Shown in pieces: positions 44,471 to 52,424 of a DNA stretch of 53,604 nucleotides (positions are counted from its first letter, which is position 1; each line of letters opens with the position of its first letter). The notes under the pieces were generated by a model. The model did no database searches, was not told the DNA's origin, and worked only from the letters and a program-made list of their open reading frames with translations. This stretch comes from Ignavibacteriales bacterium. Its GTDB lineage: Bacteria; Bacteroidota; Ignavibacteria; UBA10030. The stretch spans positions 1 to 53,604 of the forward strand of contig JACPLA010000081.1 of the NCBI GenBank assembly GCA_016186715.1. Direction: 5' to 3'. A program made the position numbers and the translations under genes.

Positions 44471-45847
44471 ATGAGTCCATTCCTAACAGGTTACTCATAC
44501 GGCATGAAGAACATTGCTCCAAAACTTGAAGAGAAGCAGTACGAGGAGAACTTCGCCGAACTCCATCCTCCGTTTACGTCCAATTCAGCCGTGGCGGAGG
44601 CAAACAGATGTTTGTATTGCTACGATTCCCCCTGCATGAAGGCATGTCCGACCCATATCGATATTTCGACCTTCATCAAAAAGATCGCAACGGGGAATGT
44701 CAAAGGCGCGGCGAAAACAATTTTGGACTCCAACTGGGTCGCGTTGACGTGTGCCAAGGCGTGTCCCGTTGACGTCCTCTGCGAGGGTGCATGCGTGTAC
44801 AACGAACGGAATGAACCCCCCATTCAAATCGGGCGGCTTCAGCGGTATGCGATGGACCGGTATTTCGAAAACGGCATGCCGCAACTGTTTATTCCCGCGG
44901 AAAAAAACGGGCGGTCGGTTGGAATTGTTGGCGCGGGCCCGGCTGGGCTTTCCTGTGCCGCGGAACTCGCGTTGAAGGGATATAATGTGACAATCTATGA
45001 AGCCAAAAAGATCCCCGGCGGCCTCGACACGTGGGGAATTGCACCTTACAAGATGCGGCAGGCGGACAGTCTAAACGAGGTTCGGCTGGTCGAAAGCCTG
45101 GGAGTGAAAATCAACACCGGCGTGACGGTGGGGAAGGAGATCGCTGCTTCTGAGCTGCTGAAATCACATGACGCGATGTTCATTGGGATTGGCCTTGGCT
45201 CATCTGCGCGGCTGGAAGTTCCGGGAGAGAAACTTGACGGCGTCGTTGAAGCCCTGGACTTCATCGAAAAAGTCACAACGCGGAAATGGCGCAGCGTCGA
45301 TGTCGGCCGGCGCGTGGCGGTGATTGGAGCCGGAAACACGGCAATCGATGCTGCAACGGAAGCCAAAAGACTTGGAGCCGACCAGGTGATGATGATCTAC
45401 CGCCGAAGCGAGCGGGAAATGCCGGCGTATCGATATGAATTTGAACTTGCAAAAAACGACGGGATCATTTTTCACTTCTTGACGAGCCCAAAACGGCTCC
45501 TTGGGACAAAGCATGTAGAGGCAATTGAGTGCATTTCGATGCGACTTGGCCAACCGGGTAAGGACGGACGGCGCCGACCCGAGGAAGTACCCGGCTCGGA
45601 ATTCCAGGTACCGGTTGATATGGTGATCGTGTCTGTCGGTCAGAATCTTGATAAATCGTTTCTTGCCCAGCTTCCGGGTGTCACAATTGAAAATGGAGCC
45701 GTGAAGGTTGATCCCGAAACTATGCGAACCGGAAATCCAAAGATCTACGCGGGGGGCGATTGCATCAGCGGAGGGCAGGAGGTCGTAAATGCGGCAGCAG
45801 AGGGAAAACGAGCGGCACGCGCGATAGACGCGTCGATGAGAAGCTGA
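44471..45847 (+). CDS. preT: NAD-dependent dihydropyrimidine dehydrogenase, FAD/NAD subunit PreT
   Basis: The electron-transfer subunit that passes reducing equivalents from NADH to PreA for uracil/thymine reduction. The 458-residue protein has an N-terminal Fe-S domain with 'CLYCYDSPCMKACP' and 'LTCAKACPVDVLCEGACVY', then an FAD motif 'SVGIVGAGPAGLSCAAELA' and an NAD motif 'VAVIGAGNTAIDAATEA', ending in 'IYAGGDCISGGQEVVNA'. This matches the N-terminal part of eukaryotic dihydropyrimidine dehydrogenase. PreA follows, but 513 bases of repeats separate the two, where related operons are tightly packed. Confidence 0.9.
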   Translation: MSPFLTGYSYGMKNIAPKLEEKQYEENFAELHPPFTSNSAVAEANRCLYCYDSPCMKACPTHIDISTFIKKIATGNVKGAAKTILDSNWVALTCAKACPVDVLCEGACVYNERNEPPIQIGRLQRYAMDRYFENGMPQLFIPAEKNGRSVGIVGAGPAGLSCAAELALKGYNVTIYEAKKIPGGLDTWGIAPYKMRQADSLNEVRLVESLGVKINTGVTVGKEIAASELLKSHDAMFIGIGLGSSARLEVPGEKLDGVVEALDFIEKVTTRKWRSVDVGRRVAVIGAGNTAIDAATEAKRLGADQVMMIYRRSEREMPAYRYEFELAKNDGIIFHFLTSPKRLLGTKHVEAIECISMRLGQPGKDGRRRPEEVPGSEFQVPVDMVIVSVGQNLDKSFLAQLPGVTIENGAVKVDPETMRTGNPKIYAGGDCISGGQEVVNAAAEGKRAARAIDASMRS

Positions 45848-46018
45848 TGACCAACGCGACCCATGCTCCCCGGGATGAGATGGCATGCATTCTTTGTAAA
45901 GATGAGAAACGGACTAAGCGCTGCTGCCCCGCAACAAGGCGGGCAATCGATCACGTGCGGGAAGGACTGTTCCGCTTCTCAGAATCCCGCTTGGAGGCGG
46001 AATCCCAGTCCCGCTGTA
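45848..46018. other. Repeat-rich spacer after preT
   Basis: The first part of the preT-preA gap. It has no recognisable gene. It contains short self-complementary runs such as TCCCG ctgta CGGGA (46009-46023) and 'AGAATCCCGC ttgga GGCGGAAT'-type pairings, which grade into the direct repeats described next. Confidence 0.4.
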
Positions 46019-46083
46019 CGGGATCCCGCCTTATTAGTAACGAGTTATTGTGGTGGGAAAAGCGGGACTTCGCACCAAACGCT
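46019..46083. repeat. Direct repeat copy A (CGGGATCCCG ... GCGGGACTTCGCA)
   Basis: A 65-base sequence starting CGGGATCCCG and containing TTATTGTGGTGGG and AAGCGGGACTTCGCA, ending AAACGCT. It is repeated imperfectly at 46252-46319; the two copies bracket the palindromic element at 46127-46222. Confidence 0.5.
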
Positions 46084-46126
46084 CGTGGCAAAGCCACCGC
46101 TTTGGGGCAAGGACAAGTAAGCACAA

Positions 46127-46222
46127 TGTCATTGCGAGGAGTGATCCGCCGAAGGCGGAGAACGACGAAGCAATCTGTTAAGCGCATGATAGATTGCTTC
46201 GCAAGAAACGCTCGCAATGACA
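46127..46222. repeat. Palindromic 'CATTGCGAGGAG' element
   Basis: A 96-base inverted repeat. The left end TGTCATTGCGAGGAG is complementary to the right end CTCGCAATGACA, and the inner GACGAAGCAATC (about 46163-46175) pairs with GATTGCTTCG (about 46192-46201). The segment CCGCC gaa GGCGG forms a small side hairpin. This sequence type recurs as a dispersed palindrome in many unrelated bacterial genomes. It codes for nothing here and sits between preT and preA. Confidence 0.65.
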
Positions 46223-46251
46223 GATACGCCTTGGTAGATTGTTCCGCCTTT

Positions 46252-46319
46252 CGGGATGCCGCTCTTTCAATAGCAAGATATTATTGGTGCGGGGAAAGCG
46301 GGACTTCGCAAACAACGCT
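46252..46319. repeat. Direct repeat copy B
   Basis: The second, imperfect copy of the repeat at 46019-46083, with CGGGATGCCG, TTATTGGTGCGGG and AAGCGGGACTTCGCA shared in order and CAACGCT at the end. It ends about 40 bases before the preA start. Confidence 0.5.
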
Positions 46320-46360
46320 GGCAAGGCTGCCCTGTAAGAAAATGAATCCTGAGGACTATC

Positions 46361-47671
46361 ATGGTTGACCTGAGCATCAATTGCGCGGGGATCAAATCGC
46401 CCAATCCCTATTGGCTTGCATCAGCTCCTCCGACCAATTCCGCCTATCAGGTCTGCAAGGCATTTGAAAAAGGGTGGGGCGGAGCGGTCTGGAAGACCAT
46501 CGGCGAACCGGTCATGAATGTCGTGAACCGCTACGGTTCCGTCGACTACAACGGTCAGAAAATACTCGGACTCAACAATATCGAGCTGATCAGCGATAGG
46601 CCGATCGAGGTGAATCTGAAGGAGATCGCTGAGACGAAGAGGCTTTGGCCGGATCGAGCAGTGATCGCATCCCTCATGGTTGAATCGAAACGCGAAACAT
46701 GGCACGATATCGTGAAGCGCACCATCGATACAGGGTGTGACGGAATTGAGCTCAACTACGGCTGTCCACACGGAATGAGTGAGCGCGGCATGGGATCGGC
46801 GGTGGGACAGGTACCGGAGTACTGCGCCATGATCACCGAATGGGTGACGGAAGTTTCCACGATCCCGGTCTTGGTCAAATTGACGCCGAATGTCGCCGAC
46901 GTCAGATTTCCCGGTCGCGCAGCCAAAAAAGGGAAGGCGAACGGACTATCGTTGATCAACACGATTAACAGCATCATGGGTGTGAACCTTGATTCGTTTG
47001 AGCTCAACCCATCGATTGATGGAAAGGGTGGACACGGAGGGTATGCCGGTCCCGCCGTCAAGCCTATTGCTCTTCACATGGTATCCCAGGTTGCTGTAGA
47101 TCCGGAGATCAATCTGCCGATTTCAGGAATCGGAGGCATATCGACCTGGCGCGACGCGTTGGAATTTATTTTGCTCGGGGCAACAAGCGTGCAGGTATGC
47201 ACCGCGGTCATGCATTATGGATTTCGTGTGATTGAAGATCTGACCGAAGGACTGACCAACTGGATGGAGGAAAAGGGATATCAGAACCTCGAACAGATTC
47301 GCGGAAAAGCGCTCACGAGGATCGCGGATTTTGGGGACCTGAATTTGCTCTACAAGAGCGTGGCCCGCATCGACGAATCGAAATGTATTCAGTGCAACCT
47401 TTGCTATATTGCCTGCGAAGAAGGGGCGCACCAGTGCATCGATCTGATTCCCCATGATGGGAAAAATCAGCCGAAAATCAGGGAGAACGACTGCGTTGGA
47501 TGTCGCCTCTGCTTCATCGTCTGTCCCGTTGATGACTGCATTTCCATGGTGCGTGTCGACGACGGCTCCGAAGCGATCACCTGGAACGAACTGATGAAGC
47601 AACTTCCTCAACCACTGACCTGGGAGGCCCTCAGGCAGTTCCAGAAGAAACATGGGGTTGAAATACATTAG
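46361..47671 (+). CDS. preA: NAD-dependent dihydropyrimidine dehydrogenase, catalytic subunit PreA
   Basis: Reduces uracil and thymine to their 5,6-dihydro forms. Residues 1-330 form the FMN-binding barrel of the dihydroorotate-dehydrogenase type, with the catalytic Cys at C135 in 'IELNYGCPHGMSERGMGSA' (the corresponding motif in mammalian enzyme is N-L-S-C, so Ser is Gly here). The C-terminus carries two 4Fe-4S clusters: 'CIQCNLCYIACEEGAHQC' and 'CVGCRLCFIVCPVDDC'. Length of 436 residues is normal. Start ATG 46361 has GGACT upstream, not a strong ribosome site. Confidence 0.92.
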   Translation: MVDLSINCAGIKSPNPYWLASAPPTNSAYQVCKAFEKGWGGAVWKTIGEPVMNVVNRYGSVDYNGQKILGLNNIELISDRPIEVNLKEIAETKRLWPDRAVIASLMVESKRETWHDIVKRTIDTGCDGIELNYGCPHGMSERGMGSAVGQVPEYCAMITEWVTEVSTIPVLVKLTPNVADVRFPGRAAKKGKANGLSLINTINSIMGVNLDSFELNPSIDGKGGHGGYAGPAVKPIALHMVSQVAVDPEINLPISGIGGISTWRDALEFILLGATSVQVCTAVMHYGFRVIEDLTEGLTNWMEEKGYQNLEQIRGKALTRIADFGDLNLLYKSVARIDESKCIQCNLCYIACEEGAHQCIDLIPHDGKNQPKIRENDCVGCRLCFIVCPVDDCISMVRVDDGSEAITWNELMKQLPQPLTWEALRQFQKKHGVEIH

Positions 47672-47800
47672 CAATGTGCAATTCTCAATGAACAATTGTC
47701 AATTGGCGATTAGCAATGGGGAAGGGATCGCACCTTAGTTGCTCACCACACGGGCTCATTGTTCTTTGCTCATTGCCAATTGATCATTGATCACTGATCA
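47672..47800. repeat. AATTG-rich dispersed repeat, copy 2
   Basis: The preA-dihydropyrimidinase gap starts with 'CAATGTGCAATTCTCAATG' and 'CAATTGTCAATTGGCG', then has a GC-rich centre, and ends with 'TTGCTCATTGCCAATTGATC' on the opposite strand, so the two sides are roughly inverted copies. It is the same kind of repeat as at 42946-43000. Confidence 0.55.
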
Positions 47801-47821
47801 ACTATTAGCCTAGAAAAAGCT

Positions 47822-49228
47822 ATGTCAACGATCATCAAAAACGGCCGTATCATCACATCCGAACAGGATTACGTTGCGGATATTCTCATCGAAAAAGAAA
47901 CCATCACCACCATCGGCTCGAACCTGAAAGCTCAGGCGACCACCATGATCGATGCGACGGGGAAGTATGTAATTCCGGGAGGCATCGACGTGCACACGCA
48001 TATGGATCTTCCCTTCGGCGGGACGTCGTCGTCGGACGATTTCGCGACGGGAACAGTCGCCGCAGCGCACGGAGGAACCACCTGCATCGTGGATTTTGCC
48101 GTGCAATCCAAGGGAACCACGATGCGTCAGGCCCTCGATACTTGGCTTCGGAAATCGGAAGGGAAGGCGTGCGTCGACTACGGTCTGCATATGATTCTGA
48201 CAGAACTCCCGGACGGCTGGCTGTCTGAAATGGACGCCATGGTTAAGCACGAGGGGGTAACAAGCTTCAAGTTGTTCACGGCATATCCCGGTGTTTTCAT
48301 GGTTGATGACGCCACCATTTATAAGGCGATGAAGCGTACAGCGGACAACGGCGGACTGATCTGCATGCATGCGGAAAACGGCGGAGTCATTGATCTTCTT
48401 GTCAAAAGAATGATCGCGGATGGTAAGAAGACCCCGAATGTCCATGCGCTTTCCAGACCGGCGGCTGCGGAGCAGGAAGCCACCCATCGGGTGATCGCAT
48501 TGAGCGAAATGGCCGGCGTTCCGGTTTACATCGTTCACGTCTCGTCGCACCTTGCCATGGAGCAGATCCGAGAAGCCCGCGACCGCGGGCTGCCAGCTTA
48601 CGGGGAGACCTGTCCACAGTATCTTTTTCTTGCCTATGAGGATTATGCCGACGGCAGTTTTGACGGCGCCAAATACATCTGTTCCCCACCGATCCGCGAA
48701 CGCGCAAATCAGGAATTTCTCTGGAAAGCGCTCAAAGCGGACGACCTCCAGGCGGTTTCGACCGACCATTGTCCCTTTTGCATGAAAGAAGGCTTCAAGG
48801 GACTTCCCAAGCAAAAAGAACTCGGTGAGGACGACTTCAGCAAGATTCCAAACGGCGTGCCGGGCGTAGAGAATCGTCTCCATCTGCTGTATGAAGGGGG
48901 CGTTGTTCGCAGGGGCTGGAGTATGAACCGGTTTGTCCAGCTTGTCTCGACGGCCCCCGCGAAGCTGATGGGGCTGTTCCCCCGCAAAGGAACGATTGCC
49001 GTGGGAAGCGACGGAGATATCGTCGTGTGGGATCCGCAACGGCGGTATACGATCAGCGCGACAACTCACTTCATGCGCGTCGACTATAATCCTTACGAAG
49101 GAATGACCGTCAGCGGCTCACCGGCCTATGTCCTTTCGCGCGGTAGAGTCATCTTTGAAGCGGACAAATTCGTCGGTGCAGAAGGAAGCGGGCACTTCGT
49201 GAAGCGGGGACAGTACAATTTGATCTAA
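47822..49228 (+). CDS. Dihydropyrimidinase (hydantoinase)
   Basis: Opens the dihydrouracil ring to N-carbamoyl-beta-alanine. The 468-residue amidohydrolase has the binuclear metal site: H58 and H60 in 'GGIDVHTHMDLPFGG', the carboxylated lysine K150 in 'VTSFKLFTAYPG', H183 in 'LICMHAENG', a further His in 'YIVHVSSH' and the catalytic Asp in 'VSTDHCPFCMKEGFKG'. It is the second step between PreA/PreT and the ureidopropionase at 42070. A D-hydantoinase label would fit the sequence equally, but the neighbours decide for pyrimidines. Confidence 0.92.
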   Translation: MSTIIKNGRIITSEQDYVADILIEKETITTIGSNLKAQATTMIDATGKYVIPGGIDVHTHMDLPFGGTSSSDDFATGTVAAAHGGTTCIVDFAVQSKGTTMRQALDTWLRKSEGKACVDYGLHMILTELPDGWLSEMDAMVKHEGVTSFKLFTAYPGVFMVDDATIYKAMKRTADNGGLICMHAENGGVIDLLVKRMIADGKKTPNVHALSRPAAAEQEATHRVIALSEMAGVPVYIVHVSSHLAMEQIREARDRGLPAYGETCPQYLFLAYEDYADGSFDGAKYICSPPIRERANQEFLWKALKADDLQAVSTDHCPFCMKEGFKGLPKQKELGEDDFSKIPNGVPGVENRLHLLYEGGVVRRGWSMNRFVQLVSTAPAKLMGLFPRKGTIAVGSDGDIVVWDPQRRYTISATTHFMRVDYNPYEGMTVSGSPAYVLSRGRVIFEADKFVGAEGSGHFVKRGQYNLI

Positions 49229-49277
49229 CCGATACGCCTGTTGGGCCAGCCCTTGCTGTCCAGAACTAATCCCATAG

Positions 49278-49337
49278 CCCCGACCTTCATGTCAGGGGAC
49301 CAACCAAACCACAACAAAGCATGGCTTTGGCCATGAC
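49278..49337. repeat. REP-like two-hairpin repeat, left copy
   Basis: Starts with a hairpin CCCCGACCT tca TGTCAGGGG, continues through a spacer containing AAACCACAA, and ends with a second hairpin ATGGC ttt GGCCAT. Its counterpart at 50081-50140 matches over the whole length with a few changes. The pair flanks the IS200-like transposase gene. Confidence 0.65.
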
Positions 49338-49347
49338 TGGGGGGTCA

Positions 49348-49779
49348 ATGTCATACGTACGAGTCTGGATCCATGCAGTATGGGGAACAAAGAATCGGGA
49401 ACCGCTTCTCACCAAAGAAATTCGTTTGCAAGTGATAGACCATATTCGCGCAAACGCCAAGGAAAAACAGATTTACATCGATCGGCTGAACGGCTACACC
49501 GACCATCTCCATTGCTTGTTCGGTCTCAATGCAGACAGAGCAATCGCAAAGACCATGCAACTCATGAAGGGCGAATCTGCTTACTGGATCAACAAAGAGA
49601 AAATTACTTTGCTGACATTCGAGCGGGCAGACGAATACTATGCAGTCTCAGTAAGCGAATCGGACTTGGAAAGAGTGAGAGCCTACATTGACAACCAAGA
49701 AGAACATCACAAGCGGAGGACATTTGCAGAAGAGGTTGCGGAGTTCATGCAAAAGCACGGCTTAGCGCGTCACGGCTAA
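49348..49779 (+). CDS. IS200/IS605-type Y1 transposase, probable REP-associated (RAYT)
   Basis: A 143-residue HUH single-strand transposase. The family start 'MSYVRVWIHAVWGTKNREPL' fixes the ATG at 49348; an in-frame ATG at 49321 lies inside the repeat. The HUH pair is H53 and H55 in 'GYTDHLHCLFGL', and the catalytic tyrosine is Y113 in 'VRAYIDNQEEHHKRRTF'. All key residues are present, so it may be active. The stop codon is in a small hairpin (GGCTAAAGCC, 49774-49783) resembling the end of the flanking repeats in the opposite sense. There is no TnpB gene. It separates the dihydropyrimidinase from the permease gene. Confidence 0.85.
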   Translation: MSYVRVWIHAVWGTKNREPLLTKEIRLQVIDHIRANAKEKQIYIDRLNGYTDHLHCLFGLNADRAIAKTMQLMKGESAYWINKEKITLLTFERADEYYAVSVSESDLERVRAYIDNQEEHHKRRTFAEEVAEFMQKHGLARHG

Positions 49780-49850
49780 AGCCATCTTCGTCTTTGCGGT
49801 TTAGGGGAGGCTGTGCAAAATGTAGGCTTCGCCGTGAGCTCAGCCGAACG

Positions 49851-49906
49851 GTCGGGATGGCTTGTCCGCCGGAGTCCGTCGGACGGACGAAGGCGGACAT
49901 CCCGAC
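49851..49906. repeat. GC-rich cruciform-type palindrome
   Basis: The outer arms GTCGGGATG (49851-49859) and CATCCCGAC, with inner GTCCGCC and GGCGGAC, pair across a centre that is itself palindromic (GTCCG tcgga CGGAC). It lies downstream of the transposase in the 435-base gap before the permease and is probably another REP-type element. Confidence 0.5.
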
Positions 49907-49965
49907 CAGCCTGCCCGCCCTGTTGTTTGGCGGGGTTAGGTTTCGAAAATCTTCAAAAAGCAGCA

Positions 49966-50002
49966 ACTCTCGAAGTGATTGCGTTAGTCGAGAGTATTTT
50001 TT
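49966..50002 (+). terminator. Possible intrinsic terminator
   Basis: A perfect 8-bp stem, ACTCTCGA (49966-49973) with TCGAGAGT (49988-49995), has a 14-base loop and is followed by ATTTTTT. It would end transcription from the transposase side before the permease gene. The loop is long, so strength is uncertain. Confidence 0.45.
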
Positions 50003-50080
50003 GTACAGCCTCATATTGCCGCCGGATTTCGGGGTGTCATGGAATCTCACCGAAGTCGGGCGGAGATACTGCTTATATAA

Positions 50081-50140
50081 CCCCGACCTTTAGGTCGGGG
50101 ACTAACGAAACCACAATAAGGCGTGGCTTTAGCCATGATG
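50081..50140. repeat. REP-like two-hairpin repeat, right copy
   Basis: Begins with a perfect hairpin CCCCGACCT tta GGTCGGGG, then AAACCACAA in the spacer and a second hairpin TGGC ttt AGCCA. Same orientation as the copy at 49278-49337; between them lie the transposase gene and two further palindromes. Confidence 0.65.
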
Positions 50141-50214
50141 ACAATGGTCGAAAGGGTCACGGCTCTGTTAGTAAACCCCGCCACTATATTTATCACGCCT
50201 CTAATGGAGGAACA

Positions 50215-51663
50215 ATGCCCCCTTCGTTTGTTTCAGAACTGAGTGAAATCGATCTCTCTTCGGTGAGCGGAAGTACACTCATTAATAAGGATATCGCTCC
50301 GACACGAATTGCCGAAAGGACGTGGAACACGTACCACATCGCCGCGCTCTGGATCGGTATGTGCGTATGTATACCGACGTACATGCTGGCCGCAGGTTTG
50401 ATTGCGGGAGGAATGAACTGGTGGCAGGCCATTCTGACGATCACTTTGGGGAACGTCATCGTTCTGATCCCAATGATCCTGAATGCCCATGCAGGGACGA
50501 AATACGGCATCCCGTTTCCTGTGCTTGTGCGTGCATCGTTTGGAACGCTTGGCGCGAACGTTCCATCGATTCTTCGCGCGCTGGTTGCGTGCGGATGGTT
50601 CGGAATTCAGACGTGGATCGGAGGCGCCGCGATCAACGCTATGTTGATGATCCTCCTGCCGTTCTGGAAGGATTTCGGTCCCGCGCCATGGATCAGTTTT
50701 GCAATTTTCTGGCTGATGAACATCTATTTCATCGTGAATGGAACGGAGTCAATCAAGAAACTCGAAGCGCTTGCAGCTCCGTTCCTGCTTCTGGTGGGCG
50801 TGGGACTTCTCGGCTGGGCCATTTCGGAAGGTGGGGGATTGGGGCCGATTCTCTCACAACCGAGCAAGTTTGAAACTGCGGGTGAGTTCTGGATGTTCTT
50901 TTTCCCCGCGCTGACGGGGATGGTCGGCTTCTGGGCAACCCTCTCCCTCAATATTCCTGATTTCACCCGGTATGCACGCGGTCAGAAAGAACAAATGATG
51001 GGGCAATTGTTCGGATTGCCGCTCACGATGGCCTTCTATTCGTTTATTGGCGTTGCCGTCACGTCTGCCACGGTCATCGTCTTTGGCAATGCCATCTGGG
51101 ATCCTGTCGTTCTTCTTTCGAAGTTTGAAAACCCGGCTGTCATCCTCATTTCCATGCTCGCTTTGTCAATCGCAACCCTCACGACAAACCTTGCGGCAAA
51201 TGTGGTCGCGCCGGCGAACGGGTTCTCGAATCTTTCGCCCCGGAAGATCAATTTCGTCCGGGGAGGGCTGATCACAGCGTTCATCGGGATTGCGATGATG
51301 CCGTGGAAGCTCCTCGAGGATTTCAGTGCCTACATCTTCGGCTGGCTTGTTGGGTATTCAGGTTTTCTCGGACCGATTGCAGGGATTCTCATCGCCGACT
51401 ACTTCGTGATTCGAAAACGTGATTTGAGGGTGAAGGATCTGTATGAGCGGGGCGGGATGTACGAATATTCCAGAGGATTTAATCCGGTCGCGCTGGCGGC
51501 GTTGGGAGCCGGGGTGTTTGTGGCCATGATCGGTCTGTTCGTCGATCAGGTGCGGTTCCTGTACGATTACGCGTGGTTTGTGGGGTTTGCAGTAGCATTC
51601 ATGTTGTACGCGGTGACAATGAAAAGAGGAAAGTCGGAAAGTTTGAAGAAGTTAGCACAATAG
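50215..51663 (+). CDS. NCS1-family nucleobase:cation symporter (uracil/allantoin/hydantoin type)
   Basis: A 482-residue inner-membrane permease with about 12 hydrophobic segments. NCS1 features include the N-terminal 'APTRIAERTWNTYHIAALWI', the substrate-site helix 'LVACGWFGIQTWIGG' and 'FWATLSLNIPDFTRYARGQK'. GGAGG at 50206-50210 fixes the ATG at 50215; the open frame upstream runs through the repeats. Its place in the pyrimidine cluster suggests uptake of uracil, thymine or a hydantoin-like base. Confidence 0.9.
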   Translation: MPPSFVSELSEIDLSSVSGSTLINKDIAPTRIAERTWNTYHIAALWIGMCVCIPTYMLAAGLIAGGMNWWQAILTITLGNVIVLIPMILNAHAGTKYGIPFPVLVRASFGTLGANVPSILRALVACGWFGIQTWIGGAAINAMLMILLPFWKDFGPAPWISFAIFWLMNIYFIVNGTESIKKLEALAAPFLLLVGVGLLGWAISEGGGLGPILSQPSKFETAGEFWMFFFPALTGMVGFWATLSLNIPDFTRYARGQKEQMMGQLFGLPLTMAFYSFIGVAVTSATVIVFGNAIWDPVVLLSKFENPAVILISMLALSIATLTTNLAANVVAPANGFSNLSPRKINFVRGGLITAFIGIAMMPWKLLEDFSAYIFGWLVGYSGFLGPIAGILIADYFVIRKRDLRVKDLYERGGMYEYSRGFNPVALAALGAGVFVAMIGLFVDQVRFLYDYAWFVGFAVAFMLYAVTMKRGKSESLKKLAQ

Positions 51664-51741
51664 GCACAAACACGTTCCAGCCTACTCTATCCTTCGCGTT
51701 TGTTTCGCATCCCCGAGCGGGTGAAACGCACCTCATTCCAA

Positions 51742-51770
51742 TTGACAATGTCCAGAATTCTGTCTATTTT
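51742..51770 (+). promoter_or_regulatory. Candidate sigma-70-type promoter for the toxin-antitoxin pair
   Basis: TTGACA at 51742-51747 and TATTTT at 51765-51770 are separated by 17 bases, about 30 bases upstream of the antitoxin start. The -35 is consensus and the -10 differs at two positions. Bacteroidota often use a different promoter form, so this is a candidate only. Confidence 0.4.
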
Positions 51771-51800
51771 GTTTCCTGACCAACTTAACTGGAGATTTTG

Positions 51801-52097
51801 TTGAGTACCATCACCATACCCGTAACTGAGGCAAAACAGCGCTTTACAGAAATCGTAAAAGGCACAGAGAGGTATTTTGACCGGTATCTCGTCACGAAGA
51901 ACGGCAAGGAAGCCGCGATCGTGATGAGTATTGAAGAGTATGAAGGACTTCTTGAAACCCTTGACGTGTTATCGAACAGGATCGAGGTGAGAGCGATTCG
52001 AGAGGGTGTCCGTCAGGCTCGCCGGGGTGAGACGGTTCTTCTTTCTGAATACCGTGGCGGGAAACGGGGAACGCGGGCACGCCGGGGAAGGAAATAA
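51801..52097 (+). CDS. Phd/YefM-family antitoxin
   Basis: A 98-residue antitoxin and DNA-binding autorepressor. The N-terminal Phd/YefM fold is seen in 'TITIPVTEAKQRFTEIV' and 'YLVTKNGKEAAIVMSIEEYE'; the C-terminal part is the disordered, basic toxin-binding arm. The start is a TTG at 51801, placed 6 bases after GGAG (51791-51794); a TTG at 51798 is the alternative. The toxin gene begins 6 bases after its stop. Confidence 0.85.
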   Translation: MSTITIPVTEAKQRFTEIVKGTERYFDRYLVTKNGKEAAIVMSIEEYEGLLETLDVLSNRIEVRAIREGVRQARRGETVLLSEYRGGKRGTRARRGRK

Positions 52098-52103
52098 CGA
52101 AGT

Positions 52104-52361
52104 ATGCCGATGGGGGTTGAACTCACCACGAGGGCGGTAAAAGACCTTGACGCGCTCAAACGTGCACGCCCTCAAGTCTTTCAAAGAGTCGTGAATAAGA
52201 TCGCGACATTGCAGGAGAGTCCGGAAGTAGGAAAACGCCTCGTGGGTCCTCTGAAGGGAATGTGGTCTTTGCGCGTGGGCGACTACCGAATCATCTATGA
52301 GGTGGGAAAAACGGTGGTCGTCGTCTTGACGGTGAATCACCGGAAGGAAGTGTACAGGTGA
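52104..52361 (+). CDS. RelE/ParE-superfamily toxin
   Basis: An 85-residue toxin of the RelE type: 'ELTTRAVKDLDALKRARPQV', 'GPLKGMWSLRVGDYRIIYEV' and 'VVVLTVNHRKEVYR', with the conserved Arg, Tyr and His-Arg residues that cleave ribosome-bound mRNA in characterised relatives. It forms an operon with the antitoxin before it. An ATG at 52110 is also possible. Confidence 0.87.
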   Translation: MPMGVELTTRAVKDLDALKRARPQVFQRVVNKIATLQESPEVGKRLVGPLKGMWSLRVGDYRIIYEVGKTVVVVLTVNHRKEVYR

Positions 52362-52424
52362 CGGTCATCGAGTGTGGTCGAAAAAATTGTCGAACTCCGA
52401 CTTTTGACGTGAGCCGAATCCACC

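Noticed and set aside
45760-46368. An open frame spanning the preT end and the repeat region
   Set aside because: It overlaps the preT C-terminus in another frame and then runs only through repeats.
47825-49069. A 414-codon reverse-strand open frame
   Set aside because: It is fully antisense to the dihydropyrimidinase, whose active-site motifs are intact on the + strand.
49794-50093. Short open frames between the transposase and the permease
   Set aside because: They consist of repeat and palindrome sequence and have no protein-like composition or ribosome site.
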